Shown piece by piece: positions 10,679 through 23,593 of a DNA stretch of 64,000 bases. The stretch is from assembly GCF_048128805.1 (NCBI RefSeq), contig NC_136004.1, positions 17,785,185-17,849,184 on the forward strand, written 5' to 3'. This DNA comes from Centroberyx gerrardi. Lineage: Eukaryota; Chordata; Actinopteri; Beryciformes; Berycidae. Position 1 is the stretch's first letter. The number at the start of each line of letters is the position of its first letter. A program made the translations under genes and the position numbers. The notes beneath the pieces are model-generated. The model worked only from the letters and a program-made list of their open reading frames with translations. It was not told the origin of the DNA and did no database searches.

Positions 10679-13600
10679 TCACAACCCTGAATCCCCACTC
10701 TCAGCTGCAGTCTTCCCCGCGGGGGGCGCCGCCTGACCGCCCTCTGCTGGCCGATCTGTGGAGTTGCTCTCAGCCGTGGTGCGGGAGGGAGAGCCTTCGC
10801 TGAGGTTGAGCCCTTTCATTTTGGCTTGAGCAGGGCTGCCACAGCGACTGTGGCTACGGCTGCGGCTGCGGCTAGAGCTGTGGCTGCGGCTGCGATGGCT
10901 GCGGCGCTTCCCCTTCCCCGGACTGGGGCTGCGGGACCTGGTCTTCATGTGGACAACGGTGCTGTCGTCCTCTGAGCTGAAGTCAGAGCTGTCTGAAGCA
11001 CTGGCATCGAGGCCTGAGGAGGGGAGCTGGATCTGAGGATGGGTGAAGACGAAGGGAGAGGTGGTAGAATAGGGAGTAGAGAAGAAGAAGGTAGAGGAGC
11101 AGGTGAGAAAGAGAGGAGCAAAAAGACGGTACAGGAAATGACATTCAAAAAATGAGAATGAGTCAGCGGTAAAACGGGAACACCTACAGTAACGGCTTAT
11201 CACAGATATAACGTTATTATGTAAAAGATAAACAAGAAGAAAACAGAATTGTGGTTATCATCACCTGAAATGGCTCTGTTACACCCACAAGGGTGCTCAT
11301 GTTGTTGCTATAGTAACCCAGGATAAAGTCCCCTGAGCCTTTAGGCAATTCCTCCTCAGTAAAGGTTACCTGGAAAACAGTTTGTGAGAGATGCCATGAA
11401 TTACTCAAAGTGAGACAAAATGATCCCTGAAGAGAATTCAGCACACATCTAGATTACCTGATGTTCTTGTCGATGGTAATCAGCTTCCTCTTGCTTGGCC
11501 CATATGTATCCCACATAGTCCTTGTGGTGTTTGAATCCCACCTAGGGAAGCAAGGGCAAAACACACATCACTTGAATAAAAATGTTAATGCCACCAAATC
11601 TTTCTTATACTACATCTAATGGTTTGTTGACACGGATGTAAGACTAGTTACCTTGTACAGCCCAATCCAGTCCCAGGAGCTGCGAGCATAGTTGGGCGCT
11701 ACTTTGAATTTGGCTATAGCATCAGCAATGCTATTCCACTCATCGTCCACTATGAGTGTGACCAGGGGGATGTCAACCTTATATGGGAACTAGAGAGAAC
11801 ATTTACAACAGCCATCTAATCAATAAAAAAATCCAAGGAAGTTTCCAAAACAAAGTAATCCAAAAGAAATGCCCTCAGATCGTTATCTTTACGTCATGAC
11901 GCTCTCACAGCGGCTTCCAGAGTGTCTCACCTGCAGGGTGAAGATGGAGGAGACTGGTTTGTGGTCGCTGACGGTGTACTCCATGTGACTGCGGTAGCAG
12001 TGCTGCGTCACCTTGGTCCCACTGGTCAGCCCCGAAATGGAGCCGCGCTTCCCCGTGTTGGGAGAGGGGCCAGAAGAAGCCGTGGCCCTCAGGCGCCACA
12101 GGATGCGGTCGGTCCAGGCCGGCTTACGCTTCTTCCCACTGGGAGGGGGAGAGAGAGATGGGAAGAGAAAGAAATCTCCTAAATACTATCTCATTCAAAA
12201 TAAAATTCAAATCAGAAGGGCTAGACAAACCCAGGGGCACCGTAAGTGGGGAGGGGTGGTGGGGGTTGGGGTGGGGGAGTACTTTCATGGGTCCTGAAGC
12301 TAGTGGGGACCTTTCAGGGACACGGTGACATCTTGTCAGCGGCCCTGAATTTGCAGCAGTGCCCCTGGACAAACCTCTGTGCCATCACCAACCTTGTGTC
12401 GTATGTATCTGTTCCAACATCAAACTTGTATGTTGGAGGGAATTTGAGCGGCCCCTCTAGGAATCCCTCCAATACTGTCTCGCTGTCTTTGGCCATGTTC
12501 AGCTGTCGGGACGAGAGTGAGACAAGTTAGAGCAAGTGGCACTCACTGAGGATCTGTCTTCAGCACTGACTGACAGCTCTCATGAGAATATACATCTTGA
12601 CTGCCCTCTAGTGGCATTAGCTACACATTACATTATCTACCAGACCAGAGAGAAGACATTTTACCAGAGATTAGGAAGAAGTGAGATACTTCACTCTGCC
12701 CCTAGTTCCTGCCTTTGCAACGTCATCACAGCATGTGGCGCGAAAGACAGAGCAATGTATTGGCGGGAAAAGTTGAGAGATATGGCCTTCTGTTGCAGAC
12801 ATCTGCTATTAGCAATATCTAATGTTAATTTGGAACAAATTCTACACAATCTGAAAGCCTTGTCAGGATTCTGAGCAAAAATGGAAAACAATGAATAGTA
12901 ATAATGAATCGTTTTTTAAGAAAAACATGTCTGGACGCAGGTTTCATTAGATTATAGTTTTGAAAAACAAGTCTACCAGATCAGCTGCTATGAATACAGA
13001 TGCTGCAGTGTCATCTGCCCCAGTTCTAGTGCTTGCAGGGAAGAGTGCATACAGACGGCTTAATCCCCAACAGTTTCCACAATCTACCATCTTTATATAT
13101 TAGACAATCATTGTTTTTACCTGGTCCTTTTCCCACAACATGGAAAGCTTGTTGCCGTCAATGGCTGATTTTACCACTTGCATTTCGAGGTCATCAATAC
13201 GGAAATTGAGATCCCCAAACCAGAACACCAAACTGTGAAAACAATGTTCAATCAATGTTTTCACACCACACCATTGAATAAAAGTGGCAATATACATGAC
13301 TTGTGTGTGTTTGTGTGTGTATGAGAGAGAGAAAGAGACAGGGACATGACAGAGATTATCAAACAAACACAAGCACGTAATCCACTTTCACAATGCTGAG
13401 TTTGACACCAATCCCTTCAGAAACTGCAGATATTCACTAAACAGGGGGCAAGCCTGGCATTGTTTTTCACAGATAAGAACAGGGTGAAATTGGGAGCAAG
13501 GGGATTCAGTACTCAGAGTATTTTGACAAGAGAGACCTTGTATGTGCTTTTTCATATATGAAACACCTGGCATTACACACCTGAACTCAGAATCTTTGGT

Positions 13601-15998
13601 TGTGTCATTTCGTTACTAAGAAATATTCATACATTGATCTTTTTACGACTTGACATACAGATACACATAATTCTATGTATGTGGGTCCATGTGTGTGCAT
13701 GTGTGTGTGTATGCGTGCGTGTCTGCATAAACATAATGTGCATGTGTGTTGACTTACTCGTGGTCAAGAACCGCTGTGGCGGCCTGGCCCTCAAACTGCT
13801 GCTGCTGCAGGATGCTCTCGAAGTCCTCCATGCGCTGATCGGAGTTCTCCATGTGAGCCGGCAGGTGGCAGTTGAGGAAGCAGATGGTGTGACCAAACAC
13901 AGACATGCGGGCGCTCACCCCACCTTTATTCCCCTATACCAGGGATAGGCAGAGGAGCAGGCAAAACAATATTAAAGGGTGGAAGAAAGCCAATACTGAA
14001 AAGGGAGAGAGGATTTATATTTACTCAGTATTTCCCAATATGTTCCATTGTGCAAGGACAGAAATTCATGTGTAGAGGAAAGAATGAATAAGGATAGCGA
14101 GCAGACGTTAGTATGTCAGAGTGGTTTCAACATAATGTCTGGTGTGTGTGAATCCATCCTTGCAACGGAGACACAGGACGTTTACACATTAAGGGCCAGT
14201 GACGAACGTTATCAATATTTAAGGCTAGCAGTGAAGTGCACAGTGGGAGGACAGGATGAGTCTGTGCATTTCCTCCCGCTGTTCTCCCAACTGCTCTGAC
14301 CCAGTAAAACACAAAAGATGCTTCGGTGTAAGATCTGCAGAATGTGCTGATGCGGATCTGAGTTCATACAGGGATGAAAACAGCAGGACTTCACACAAGA
14401 CTGAGCACTGCGTAACTCAATGGATCTCTATAAAGCCCTCAGTGACAAAGGCACCACAGACAGACATCCACTCTGACCTCAGATCAGTCTTAGATCATGT
14501 CATTGTCTTTCAGTGATATATTATAACAAACCACTTTTTTGGGTCTTACTGTATCAACACAACTAGCTAAAGGAAAGGTATTAGCATTTTACACCCATAG
14601 TTTGTTTTCTTTGGTCCAAACCAGAAAATCCAAATTTGACTTTGTTGCATTTTTGTAATTGGATTGTTTAGGTTCATACTGCCCAATTCCAAGCGAATCA
14701 GGGCTTGTAAACAGAAGTCACATGGACTCACAAGTAGCTTGTTTATTGGAGTTTGGTAAGCTATCATCCAATGAGGTTAGAGGTTTTGGTGGGGGGAGAA
14801 AGGGGGTGAAAACAAATCTGATTTCAGTCCCTGTGACTTTGCTGTAATTTACCCTCTCTGGTCTTCATACCAGGTAAGAACATATGAAAAAATGGCTGAA
14901 TGAGCATCAGTCCAGGCTGTGGTTTGCCCTCAGTTCATTTTGTCATGTTAGGCTTTCCGAGCATGAGTCACTGCTGGCTATCAGATGTCAACATCCGTCT
15001 GCAAATACCCATAAAACCGTTTGCAACAACAGCTGAACGATGAACAGCATGCTCATAAAACCCAGTGTTTTGGGGTCGTTTCCTGTAGTTGGTACGATTC
15101 TCACTGTAACAAACACCGCAGTTCATACGGAAGAGGACAGAGACTCGCATTTTCAGGCGGTCTCAGTGCGGTTATTTGGTGCCAGCTGAGTGTGAATGGT
15201 ATTGTTCTCACGTGGCCAAACGGAAACTAAAATAGAAAACGCTCCAGAGTTAAACTGAACCGCTCAAAACATGCTTGGTATGCCTGTGCTCCAGCCTTTT
15301 ATGTATGCTGAGTCCATTACACTACTAGAGCACCATCTTCTGGTCGGCAGATGTAACACAGACATCCTCGTCAGTTCTGGATAAAGCCAGCCTCAAACAT
15401 CCTGCACTGTTATCAAATAATCAGCAGCCTACTGGAATGTCTATATATTTACAAAATATAGTGGGGAAAAGAGTGTTTCTCAAATGTATATCAGGGTAAC
15501 TCTAACAGCAATGTTGACGATGATGTTGACATAGTCCTAGTCAAACCTAAAGAGATGCAGTACAGTGTATAATTTCCATGTGTAGAGTTTGCGTAACACA
15601 CTGTTGGTCAAAGGGATGGTGTCAGTAGCCGTCTCACCCAGTAGCCCCCCAGGCCAGTGCGGGTGGTCTCAGTCTGGACTCCGCGGAGGAAGGGCAGATG
15701 GTAGTACTTAGCAAAGACCAGCAGCAACAGGCCCTGCATCCGCTGGGATGTCACCTGAGAGACAGACAGGAGACATGAAGAGGAAGAGATGGGGGCAGGA
15801 GCACGCACACGGTGAGCAATATGAGGATGTGGTTTGCATATTCTTGAAAAGACAGCAATAAAATACAGTTGCACAACAGGAATACTGTATTCTACGGAAA
15901 ACAAATATCTCTTTATCGGACGCGGAAGTTTCAGTAAGCAAATTCTCTGAGCTGCCTGAGTCTAGCTTACTGTGTGTCCATCTCTGTTGCTCCGCTTC

Positions 15999-16041
<43 letters not shown>

Positions 16042-16799
16042 TCTCCCCTTGCATTTCCATTGTGCCCTGCAGGATCCTGCAACCCAGCTCTCCCACTGTT
16101 TTGCATGAAGCAGTGCACATAAAGGAGGCCATAGCTCGCGGTCTCCCCTCGCTGTCTGAACAGTAAACCCATGCGTGGATGCGGAGGAGACGTGATGCAT
16201 GAATTGACAGTCCTACACAAAACAATACACAGCACACACTAACACTGTAGGCATGTGTATGGCTGTAACGGGTCAGACCTTTTCTCTCTCCACACCCCCC
16301 CCCCCCCCCCCCCCCCCCCGCTTCATGCCCTTTCTTCATGTTATGTTACGCAATATATATTATGCGTATTATGACATTTGTACGCCATTGGTAGGAAAAT
16401 AAGGTGCACACAGTCTATTATAGCAACATCTGTGTGCTGTACAAAAGGGGGACAGGAATGTGATGTGTGCATTTGCTGAAGTGGAACAAGCCAAGGTATT
16501 TGCATGCCATTTCAAGCCCCTTACCAGATATTTATGGTGCTCCCCTCTCTTTCTCCAGTACAGTCTACACGCCCCAACCCCCAACCACAGGCCTCAGAAG
16601 CATGATCACACCCTGCTCGTAATGCCCTGTGGGCAGTAACGGAGGCACACATCCCCACGTGAGAGAAGACCCTCTCGCTTGTATACTAACTGGCTATTTG
16701 GACGACGTTGTTGCGTAATGGACTCCACTGAACCGTAAACTGGACTGACTTAGGGTATTTGTGGTTTGTGTGTGGACAGAGAGAATGAGGGTGAATGTA

Positions 16800-16836
<37 letters not shown>

Positions 16837-16991
16837 ATGCCTTTGTGCATGAGTATAAGAGTGTACCTTTGCCTGTGTGTACTGGGGTTGAAAAGCATTT
16901 CTTATTAACATCAGTGAACATTGGAAGCGCTCCTGAAGGCTGCCAAGCTACATTTTTGGCTTCGAACAGAAAAGACATTCAAGCCCAAAGA

Positions 16992-17049
<58 letters not shown>

Positions 17050-17117
17050 TGAGAGAGATAAAGAGAGAGAGAGATAAAGAGAGACATAGAGAGAGAGAGA
17101 GAGATGAATAGATTGTG

Positions 17118-17180
<63 letters not shown>

Positions 17181-18496
17181 ATGTGTGCAGTGGTGTATGT
17201 TTGTACGTGTATAACACACACATGACTTAAGACTGGGATGAGCTGTGAGTAACAAGTGCTGTGTCAACAGGGCAGCTCTGGAATTTCAAAGAAGTAGTCA
17301 AGTGCAAAATAATGGCTTACTAATTCCAGCCTCTAACACTGCAGACCACAGAAATATCCGTGCCTTCTTCCAGCCTTCAGAAGCACAGCATTTCATTAAC
17401 ATTAGACTTCATTCTCAGGATTTTGAAAGAAACTAAAGATACAAGCTACATTTTATTCGCCCATCTTAGGTATATTCACATACATGCTTAAAGAGCCGGT
17501 GTTGTAAATGGAAAATAAGCTTTAACCTGCATTTAACTCAAAACGCAGGTCTATTTTATCCCAGTGTTTACAAACACTATAAAATATGATCTAACTTAAA
17601 CTATAGGCTAATCAAACCTTTACAAAACTATAACATTTTACAGCCTCAAAATATTTAAAATGCATGTTTAGTTGATTTATAGTGGAACGAATCAAAAGCT
17701 CAGTCAATAGATTTGTGAAAAACGGTTGGTCCAATAAATCACTTTGCAAAAAAGTAATGCTGCAACAGTGTTTCAACAGGGGGAGCCATGGTGCAATTAC
17801 AGATTGTGGAAAAAAGTGGCTCTGCTGATTGGTGGATTTGTAGCACCCTAAACTGCTTACTTAAAGAGGAATAGTGGTCACAATCAGCACCAGCGTGATG
17901 GACAGGAGGAAATAGGGTGATTTGTTGGCGACTTGTCTCTGCAGTGAAGAGCTGATTTTAGCAAGCTTCCTTGTGATTGCCCTACACACAGTCTGAACCT
18001 GACAATGGGTGTTGGTGAGCAGGCTATTTCTGAGAGTGGAAAGACAAGACGGGGTGTCAAGTTACTGCATGTCTGTCCACCATGTCATGACCAGGCAGAG
18101 TGTTACACTGACACTGTCATGTATCCCCCTCTACTGAAGAAAGGCTGACAAACTCAAGCTCACATATAATCCCCTACCAGCTCACAGCATGTTTATCCAC
18201 ATGAAATGCACAGAAAAGGTCACATCAAGAAGAAGATTATGCGAAGGTTTAAACCAGCCAAGCAGGCCATGAGATAGCTGGAGGACAGCATCAGTCTCAC
18301 TGTCAGAGGCCCATCAACACTGACAACAACGAGGTCCAAAAATAAAACAGCACCCTGGGAGACACTTGTCTAGCTCTCCGAACTCGACAGCTGATTCACG
18401 CTCTCTGGCTCACAACGCCAACACAGCCAGGCATCTTCAGCTTCTGCCAGGCTAACGCTAACTACAGTGCACCAGCTATGTGCCCTCAAACACATA

Positions 18497-18532
<36 letters not shown>

Positions 18533-21409
18533 AGCAGGTGTGAATGTACAGAGCATAAATAAGCACACTGGAAACAGATAGGAAATACATACATGTATTT
18601 CATGTACATCATTTGACCAGTAGGATTCAAGTATGGTGGCCTGTTCTTAAGTAAAGAAAGTTATATAAAAGCTTTTCTACATATATTTGACATAAATATG
18701 GCCATGTCTTGTATAGCATACAGTATATGGCATATACAGTATATACAGTATATCTATATATATCTAGACAATATTCAAGACAATATATCTTTTCATTTAT
18801 CTTTTCGGCATGTATGGAATAAGCAAATTTACCATTTAAACTCAAGTTTTTGGTTCATGACATAAATGAAACCTACTGGATTTATTATAACACCTTTCCA
18901 CGTATGTGTGTTTAAGAAAAAGAGGATGAGCGATAAAAAGCATAACTAAAAAGAGGGAGAGGCTGAGAGAGAAAGAGGCGGGTAGACAGGCAGACAGGGA
19001 CATAGAGGGAGACCGATAGAGAGAGCCTGAGTTTGCATTGTGAGCTTGGCAGAAAGCGGAAGATAACAGATACGCAAATTACACGCCTGTTAAAAATTAT
19101 CACCCCATCCACTGCTCTGGGAACAAAATGAGCCAAAACAGCAGCAGGAAGCAGAGATCTCATCAGCAGCCCCATAATGCGTACGGATATCAGCCTTTTA
19201 GCATTTAAATGTGTGAATGTGCATGCGTGCATATAGAAAAGCCATTACTGACCAGCACATAACCAAAGGGGCTGAGTCTCTCCATGCAGACCTCGCTCCA
19301 CTGGTCTGTGAACAGGACATCTTTCAGCCTTTTGTTAATCATAGAGTTCACTTCTTGTAGCCTTGAAGGAAAACAACAACACACAACAGCACGCAGGTCA
19401 ACAGTGGCACAGCAGATAGAGAGGTGAGACAGACTGATGAGAGACAGCTTTGATAAAGTAAAGCGGAGGTTAATAAATAGAAAGGAAACATAGCCAGAGG
19501 GAGACAGACATCGCTCTGGTTCAAGACTGAGCCTCATCAATCAAATTATATGCAGTGTCAATGTGGGACAAGTGACCCTAAATGGAAAGTTTGGCTGTTA
19601 TATGGAGTTGATTGGCTGACTGCCGCCTCCACAAAACACTCACCCAATGATGTACATGTCTGTGTTTCCATCTCCCACATTCAGCCCCAGCAAGGCAGTC
19701 ATGTCTTCAGGTGGCATGGCAGAACCCACATTCCAAGTGATTATGTGCACCCTGTTGGCAAAAGGGGGATGTTATATCTCTCAGACATTACACACCCAAT
19801 TTTTCCTATATATCACAATCTTTTTGAGATCCTAAATTTAATATGCTATTTCCGTATTTGCATATTTGTCAGTGGAAGAGGACCGTTCCCAAACTGCATG
19901 TGTGAATGAACATATAGGTTTTCTCTGTTTATCTGTTTACTGGCATCACTAGGAATGGAAATTGACGCCAGTCCGAATTGGGATAAGGATATAAAATATA
20001 ACAAGGACGGATATGTGTGTGGGGGGTATGCTTAATCTAGGGTTGCACAGTTAATCGTAGATAATTGTATATATTTTTGTTTCCACAATTAATAATTGTG
20101 TAATTTGGTGGTATTGCAGTGTTTGTTCAATTCCTCTGAAAATCCAGGTGTGGTGTATCAAGCACTTCCATTACACGTGACTAATCCCAACCTTTGAATG
20201 TGCAACGTGCACCATGTGATGAAAACAAAAGTTAAAATGGAGGAGCAGGCAGAGAAACCCTATATAGACCATCTCTGGGAAAACGTAGAGACCAGCAAAG
20301 TGGAAAAGAATGGATACACCCAACGTTAGAAAAGAAAATCTTTCTCCTGAGTCTGAACATGAAAATGTTGTTTTAGTGCCTGAAAGTGGATCATCATCTG
20401 TATTTGAAGATGCTTTGGTTTTAAACCAAATGATGACAACAAGTACAGATTCTTGCAAAGTCTGCCTTAGAGTGGTAGCTGCACCACAAAGTAATAGTAG
20501 TAGCCTAATAGAAATAGTAGTAGTAATAATAGTAGTAATTACTTATTATTTGAATTATTATTTTAATTTTGTGACTTTTGTAAATAAGGACCACAATAAG
20601 AGTAGAATGTAAGAGTGAAAACGAGACTTTCTAGCTGCTACTACTTAAACTGAATCTGAAACTAAGATAAATAATCATGATAAATAATCACAACAGCAAT
20701 ATGATAAAGGATTTTCATTTTGCCATAATCGTGCAGCTCTGGCTCAATCTAATGGATATATCGCTGTTTTGACTGGCAATATCCAAATACGTGCAGTATC
20801 ATCCACTGGTTGTGCCAAGGTTAATCATCCTCAGCTGTCTGGGAATGAATGGTTCTGTCTAGTCTCGACGTGCTGAGACATGCAACGCGAGACGCACACA
20901 GCAGGAACTTGCCTGAAGTCTTCCACAGTCTGGGGCTGTGTGTCCGCAGTGCCTGCTACGGAAAAGGCCCTCTGGGCGTGAGGGTTGAGGTGAGGAGGCA
21001 CAGGCCTGCTAGCGGCTGGGTGGGGCACTGAGGCTGCCCTGACTGGGTAGTGGCCGGGGCCTTTAGGGCCAGCCTTCATGTTGGCCAAGGCGGGCTCTCC
21101 TGAGGGTTTGGCTGCTGCGGAGCGCGAGGGCTTGGGACGACTAGCCGCGGCCCCATCAGGGATGGACTGGTCCTGGTTGGCCACTGGTGCGGGTTCAGAT
21201 TTGGGTTCACAGATGTCTACGGAGCCCTCTACTCTGGCGCTTCTCTGGGGCCGTCGGGGCCGGACGGGAGCTGCAGGCTGGGCGGTGGAGGGATCGGTGG
21301 CTGGGGCCCCTGTGCCTGGTGGGGGAGCTGCAGTGGGCGCTGAAACCTCTGCTGCTCCGCATGGGTTGTCTACTTGCGTCTGGCTTTGGCTCGGGTTACC
21401 TGGATCCAT
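10679..21409 (-). CDS. inpp5j: phosphatidylinositol polyphosphate 5-phosphatase (INPP5J/PIPP), twelve coding exons
   Basis: Hydrolyses the 5-phosphate of phosphoinositides and soluble inositol phosphates, acting at plasma membrane and ruffles in mammals. Exons: 20913-21409, 19644-19751, 19253-19361, 15638-15754, 13758-13933, 13121-13232, 12393-12502, 11931-12138, 11652-11789, 11458-11541, 11265-11369, 10679-11032. They total 2118 nt, 705 aa, all phases consistent. Residues 1-165 are proline/alanine-rich with RxxS sites; about 166-480 is the catalytic domain (TWNVG 171-175, NCHLPAH 298-304, GDLNFR 342-347, PAWTDRILW 416-424, SDHKPV 467-472); about 481-588 is SKICH. The tail is serine-rich and contains SSEDDST and RSRSPSPGK, as in human INPP5J, which separates it from INPP5K. 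Human protein is longer (about 1006 aa) because of its N-terminal region. The donor of exon 1 is GC. An acceptor at 21421/21422 suggests at least one upstream untranslated exon. Confidence 0.95.
12601..12618. promoter_or_regulatory. CTCF-like motif in inpp5j intron
   Basis: CTGCCCTCTAGTGGCATT matches the vertebrate CTCF core in one orientation. It is a single motif read by eye; occupancy is unknown. Confidence 0.3.
16002..16036 (+). repeat. (CT)n microsatellite
   Basis: Pure CT run within inpp5j intron 3. It creates spurious long open frames of alternating residues. Confidence 0.9.
16295..16319 (+). repeat. poly(C) tract of 25
   Basis: Uninterrupted run of C in inpp5j intron 3. Rare in length; likely polymorphic. 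Confidence 0.9.
16802..17179 (+). repeat. compound (TG)n/(GA)n microsatellite cluster
   Basis: Three TG runs (16802-16832, 16994-17034, 17119-17179) are separated by unique sequence and by a GA-rich stretch (17035-17110). Alternating purine-pyrimidine runs of this length can adopt Z-DNA. Confidence 0.9.
18501..18530 (+). repeat. (CA)n microsatellite
   Basis: Pure CA run in inpp5j intron 3. Confidence 0.85.
20040..20742 (+). mobile_element. hAT-type element remnant with BED-finger fragment
   Basis: The ends are inverted and related: GGGTTGCAC at the left and, on the other strand, AGCTGCACGATTA at the right. Flanks CTTAATCTA and CTCAATCTA look like a diverged target duplication. Inside, a plus-strand open frame (20310-20612) starts [14 protein letters not shown] and contains [14 protein letters not shown], the typical pattern of a ZBED/hAT transposase BED zinc finger, then breaks down. 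It is a shortened, non-autonomous copy within intron 1 of inpp5j. Confidence 0.65.
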
Positions 21410-22763
21410 TTCCCTAAATTTCTGTGATAAAGAAAACACTAAGCACATTTCCACTTGCAAGAAATATGTACATTACTTTTACATTTTAGGAATTTAGCTG
21501 ATGCTCTTATTCAAAGTATCTCAAATTGAGTGAAACTGTATAAAAAGCTCCAGTTCCCACATCCTCAAAATTACAAGCAAAGAGTGCAAGGGTCAAGGCC
21601 AGAGTGCTGACCCTGTGAACACATAATGATCTATAATGTGCTAGGAAAAAAAATAAAAAAGGAGCTAAGGAGACTTAGGAAGGATTTTTGTCACAAAATA
21701 CTAGACATAACGTCATTAGCGCAACAAGCAGCCCTTTCACAAATGACAAGTACATTCTGCTGATGAGGGAAGGATCGTCATGAGATCCTACTGACACAGC
21801 AGGACGAGTGAGTGAGTCATTCAGTTTCTCAGCATCATGGCTGCTCAACTACCTGCCTTTCCATGGCCCTGAAAACAGGTGATTACGTTCTCCAGGAGGA
21901 GATAATGAGAGAGGGAGACGCATGGAAGAAAGAAATATATGAAAGCCTAACAGTGGGAGAGAAGGGAGAGACAAAAAGACGGAGAGAATCAGATGGAGCC
22001 CACTTCACCCTGTTATTCTGTTACTCTCCACACCTCCCACAGCTCTTGGACCAACTCAGAAATAGAATGGGAGAAAATAAGCCCGGACGCAGCTTATCAT
22101 CCTCTGTACCTAAGCTGCCTGCCATTCCTCTGGTAACCACGGAGATGCTCAGTCAGTTCATATCAGCTCAGAACACCTGCCAGACACTCGCCTGAGAAAC
22201 TGCTGTAGGGTCCATATCAGCAAAACTCAACAGCATGGAATAAACAACAACAGAGAGCGGGTTGCAAAAGGATCTGACAGACACAGAGAGCAAGAAAAGA
22301 GAAAGACAGAAATAAAGGAGCAATTAAACCCATTAAAGTAATAATCCATGCCATATTTCTATGAATAAGTGTCAATTTTGCTACTCTCTATTGCCGATTG
22401 ATATAACACAATGGTGATTCAACTCATATCCATTTCATGAAAGCTTTTATATTTGCTGTTCTAAACACCCGGTGTCTGGTGGGTCTTTCCCAGGAAAAAT
22501 TCCTCTGGCACGCAGGAAGTGACGCGTTTGACGTTTCCGGCAGCAGCAACAGCCGTTTGTTTGGAATAAATCGAAGAACTGGGTAGTTAGCATGGGCAGC
22601 AATAGCCAACATGGCTGAACAGACAAAGAAAAGACCAGTACCTACTGAAACTCAACCTATTTAGTGCGAAAACACCAGAGCAATGACCGCTTAGCACCAA
22701 AGACGGCCCCAAAATAAAAGAAACAAGGATTTTGTGGATTACCGTGTTAAATCCCCAAAACAA

Positions 22764-22925
22764 GGGGCGTCCTGGTGGCTCAGGGGTCTAAGGCGTGCAA
22801 CATGCAAACACAACATCCTGGGTTTGAATCCGGCCCAGGACCTTTGTCGCATGTCATCGCCCCTGCTCTCTCCCCCATCCTTCCTGTCTCTATCTACTTT
22901 GATCTCTCTCCAAAACAAAACAAGC
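22764..22925 (+). mobile_element. tRNA-derived SINE
   Basis: The head reads like a tRNA with an A box (TGGCTCAGGGGTC, about 22776) and a B box (GGTTTGAATCC, 22821-22831), as used by RNA polymerase III. A pyrimidine-rich body follows, and it ends in an AAAACAAAACAA-type tail. This is the layout of common fish tRNA-SINEs; the exact family cannot be named from sequence alone. It is not a functional tRNA gene, as the arms do not close. Confidence 0.75.
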
Positions 22926-23537
22926 AGCCATGTGGACGGTGATGTGACCTGGTGCTCGTGAGCGTGTCTGAGCCTTGGAGAGCTGATTTGGGCTCAACAC
23001 TGTGGCAACCCCGACCCAGATCCATCAGTCAGTAGAAGCGAGGCACACGAGGAAGGACCAAAAAATTGTAGACTCACATTATTTATACTGTCTGGGTACC
23101 TAACCTTACCTTGCACCTCTGACCGCTGTCATGCAGACATTAACCCATCACATTCTACACATGCTTCTCCATCTGTAAGGTCTAAAGGATGTAGTTAGAC
23201 CTGTACATTATGGACATATTTTTGGTCAGTAGGGAGGGAGGTTTTTTCAGCCTGGGGACAGAGAAACAATAGAGCTCTCTCATAATTACTCACATGACCT
23301 TCAAGAGACGGGGCCATGACTTTCATGCGGAGAGGAGAGCTGCCTCTACGGGGGCCAGTACTGGTCACATGTGCCCAGTAACATGCTGGTCTTTCGGTCG
23401 ACCAATAACCTGGTGCCTGCCTGGGCATAATGTATGCCTGTGGTCCATGTATGGTATTTTTGTGGAGGAATGGGGAGGAGGGCGAGGGGGCCGAGGGACG
23501 GCACACGTGGGAGTGGGTGGGGGCAAAACGAGCCGAG

Positions 23538-23540
<3 letters not shown>

Positions 23541-23589
<49 letters not shown>
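23541..23589 (+). repeat. (GA)n microsatellite
   Basis: Pure AG run in the interval between inpp5j and selenom. Confidence 0.9.

Positions 23590-23593
<4 letters not shown>

Noticed and set aside
14550-15240. Possible dispersed transposon (TTTGGTCCAAACC and GTCTCAGTGCGGTT motifs)
   Set aside because: Motifs are reminiscent of fish DNA elements, but no matching ends or flanks could be found by eye.
16911-17267. Long open frames of repeating His-Thr or Leu-Ser
   Set aside because: They are translations of TG and GA microsatellites; same for frames at 8139-8441, 23346-23674 and 25894-26254.
21078-21497. Plus-strand 139-codon frame
   Set aside because: It is the opposite strand of inpp5j coding exon 1, a GC-rich shadow.
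22776-22831. Functional tRNA gene
   Set aside because: A and B boxes are present but acceptor and anticodon stems do not pair; it is the SINE head.
22734-22961. 75-codon plus-strand frame
   Set aside because: It reads through the tRNA-derived SINE.
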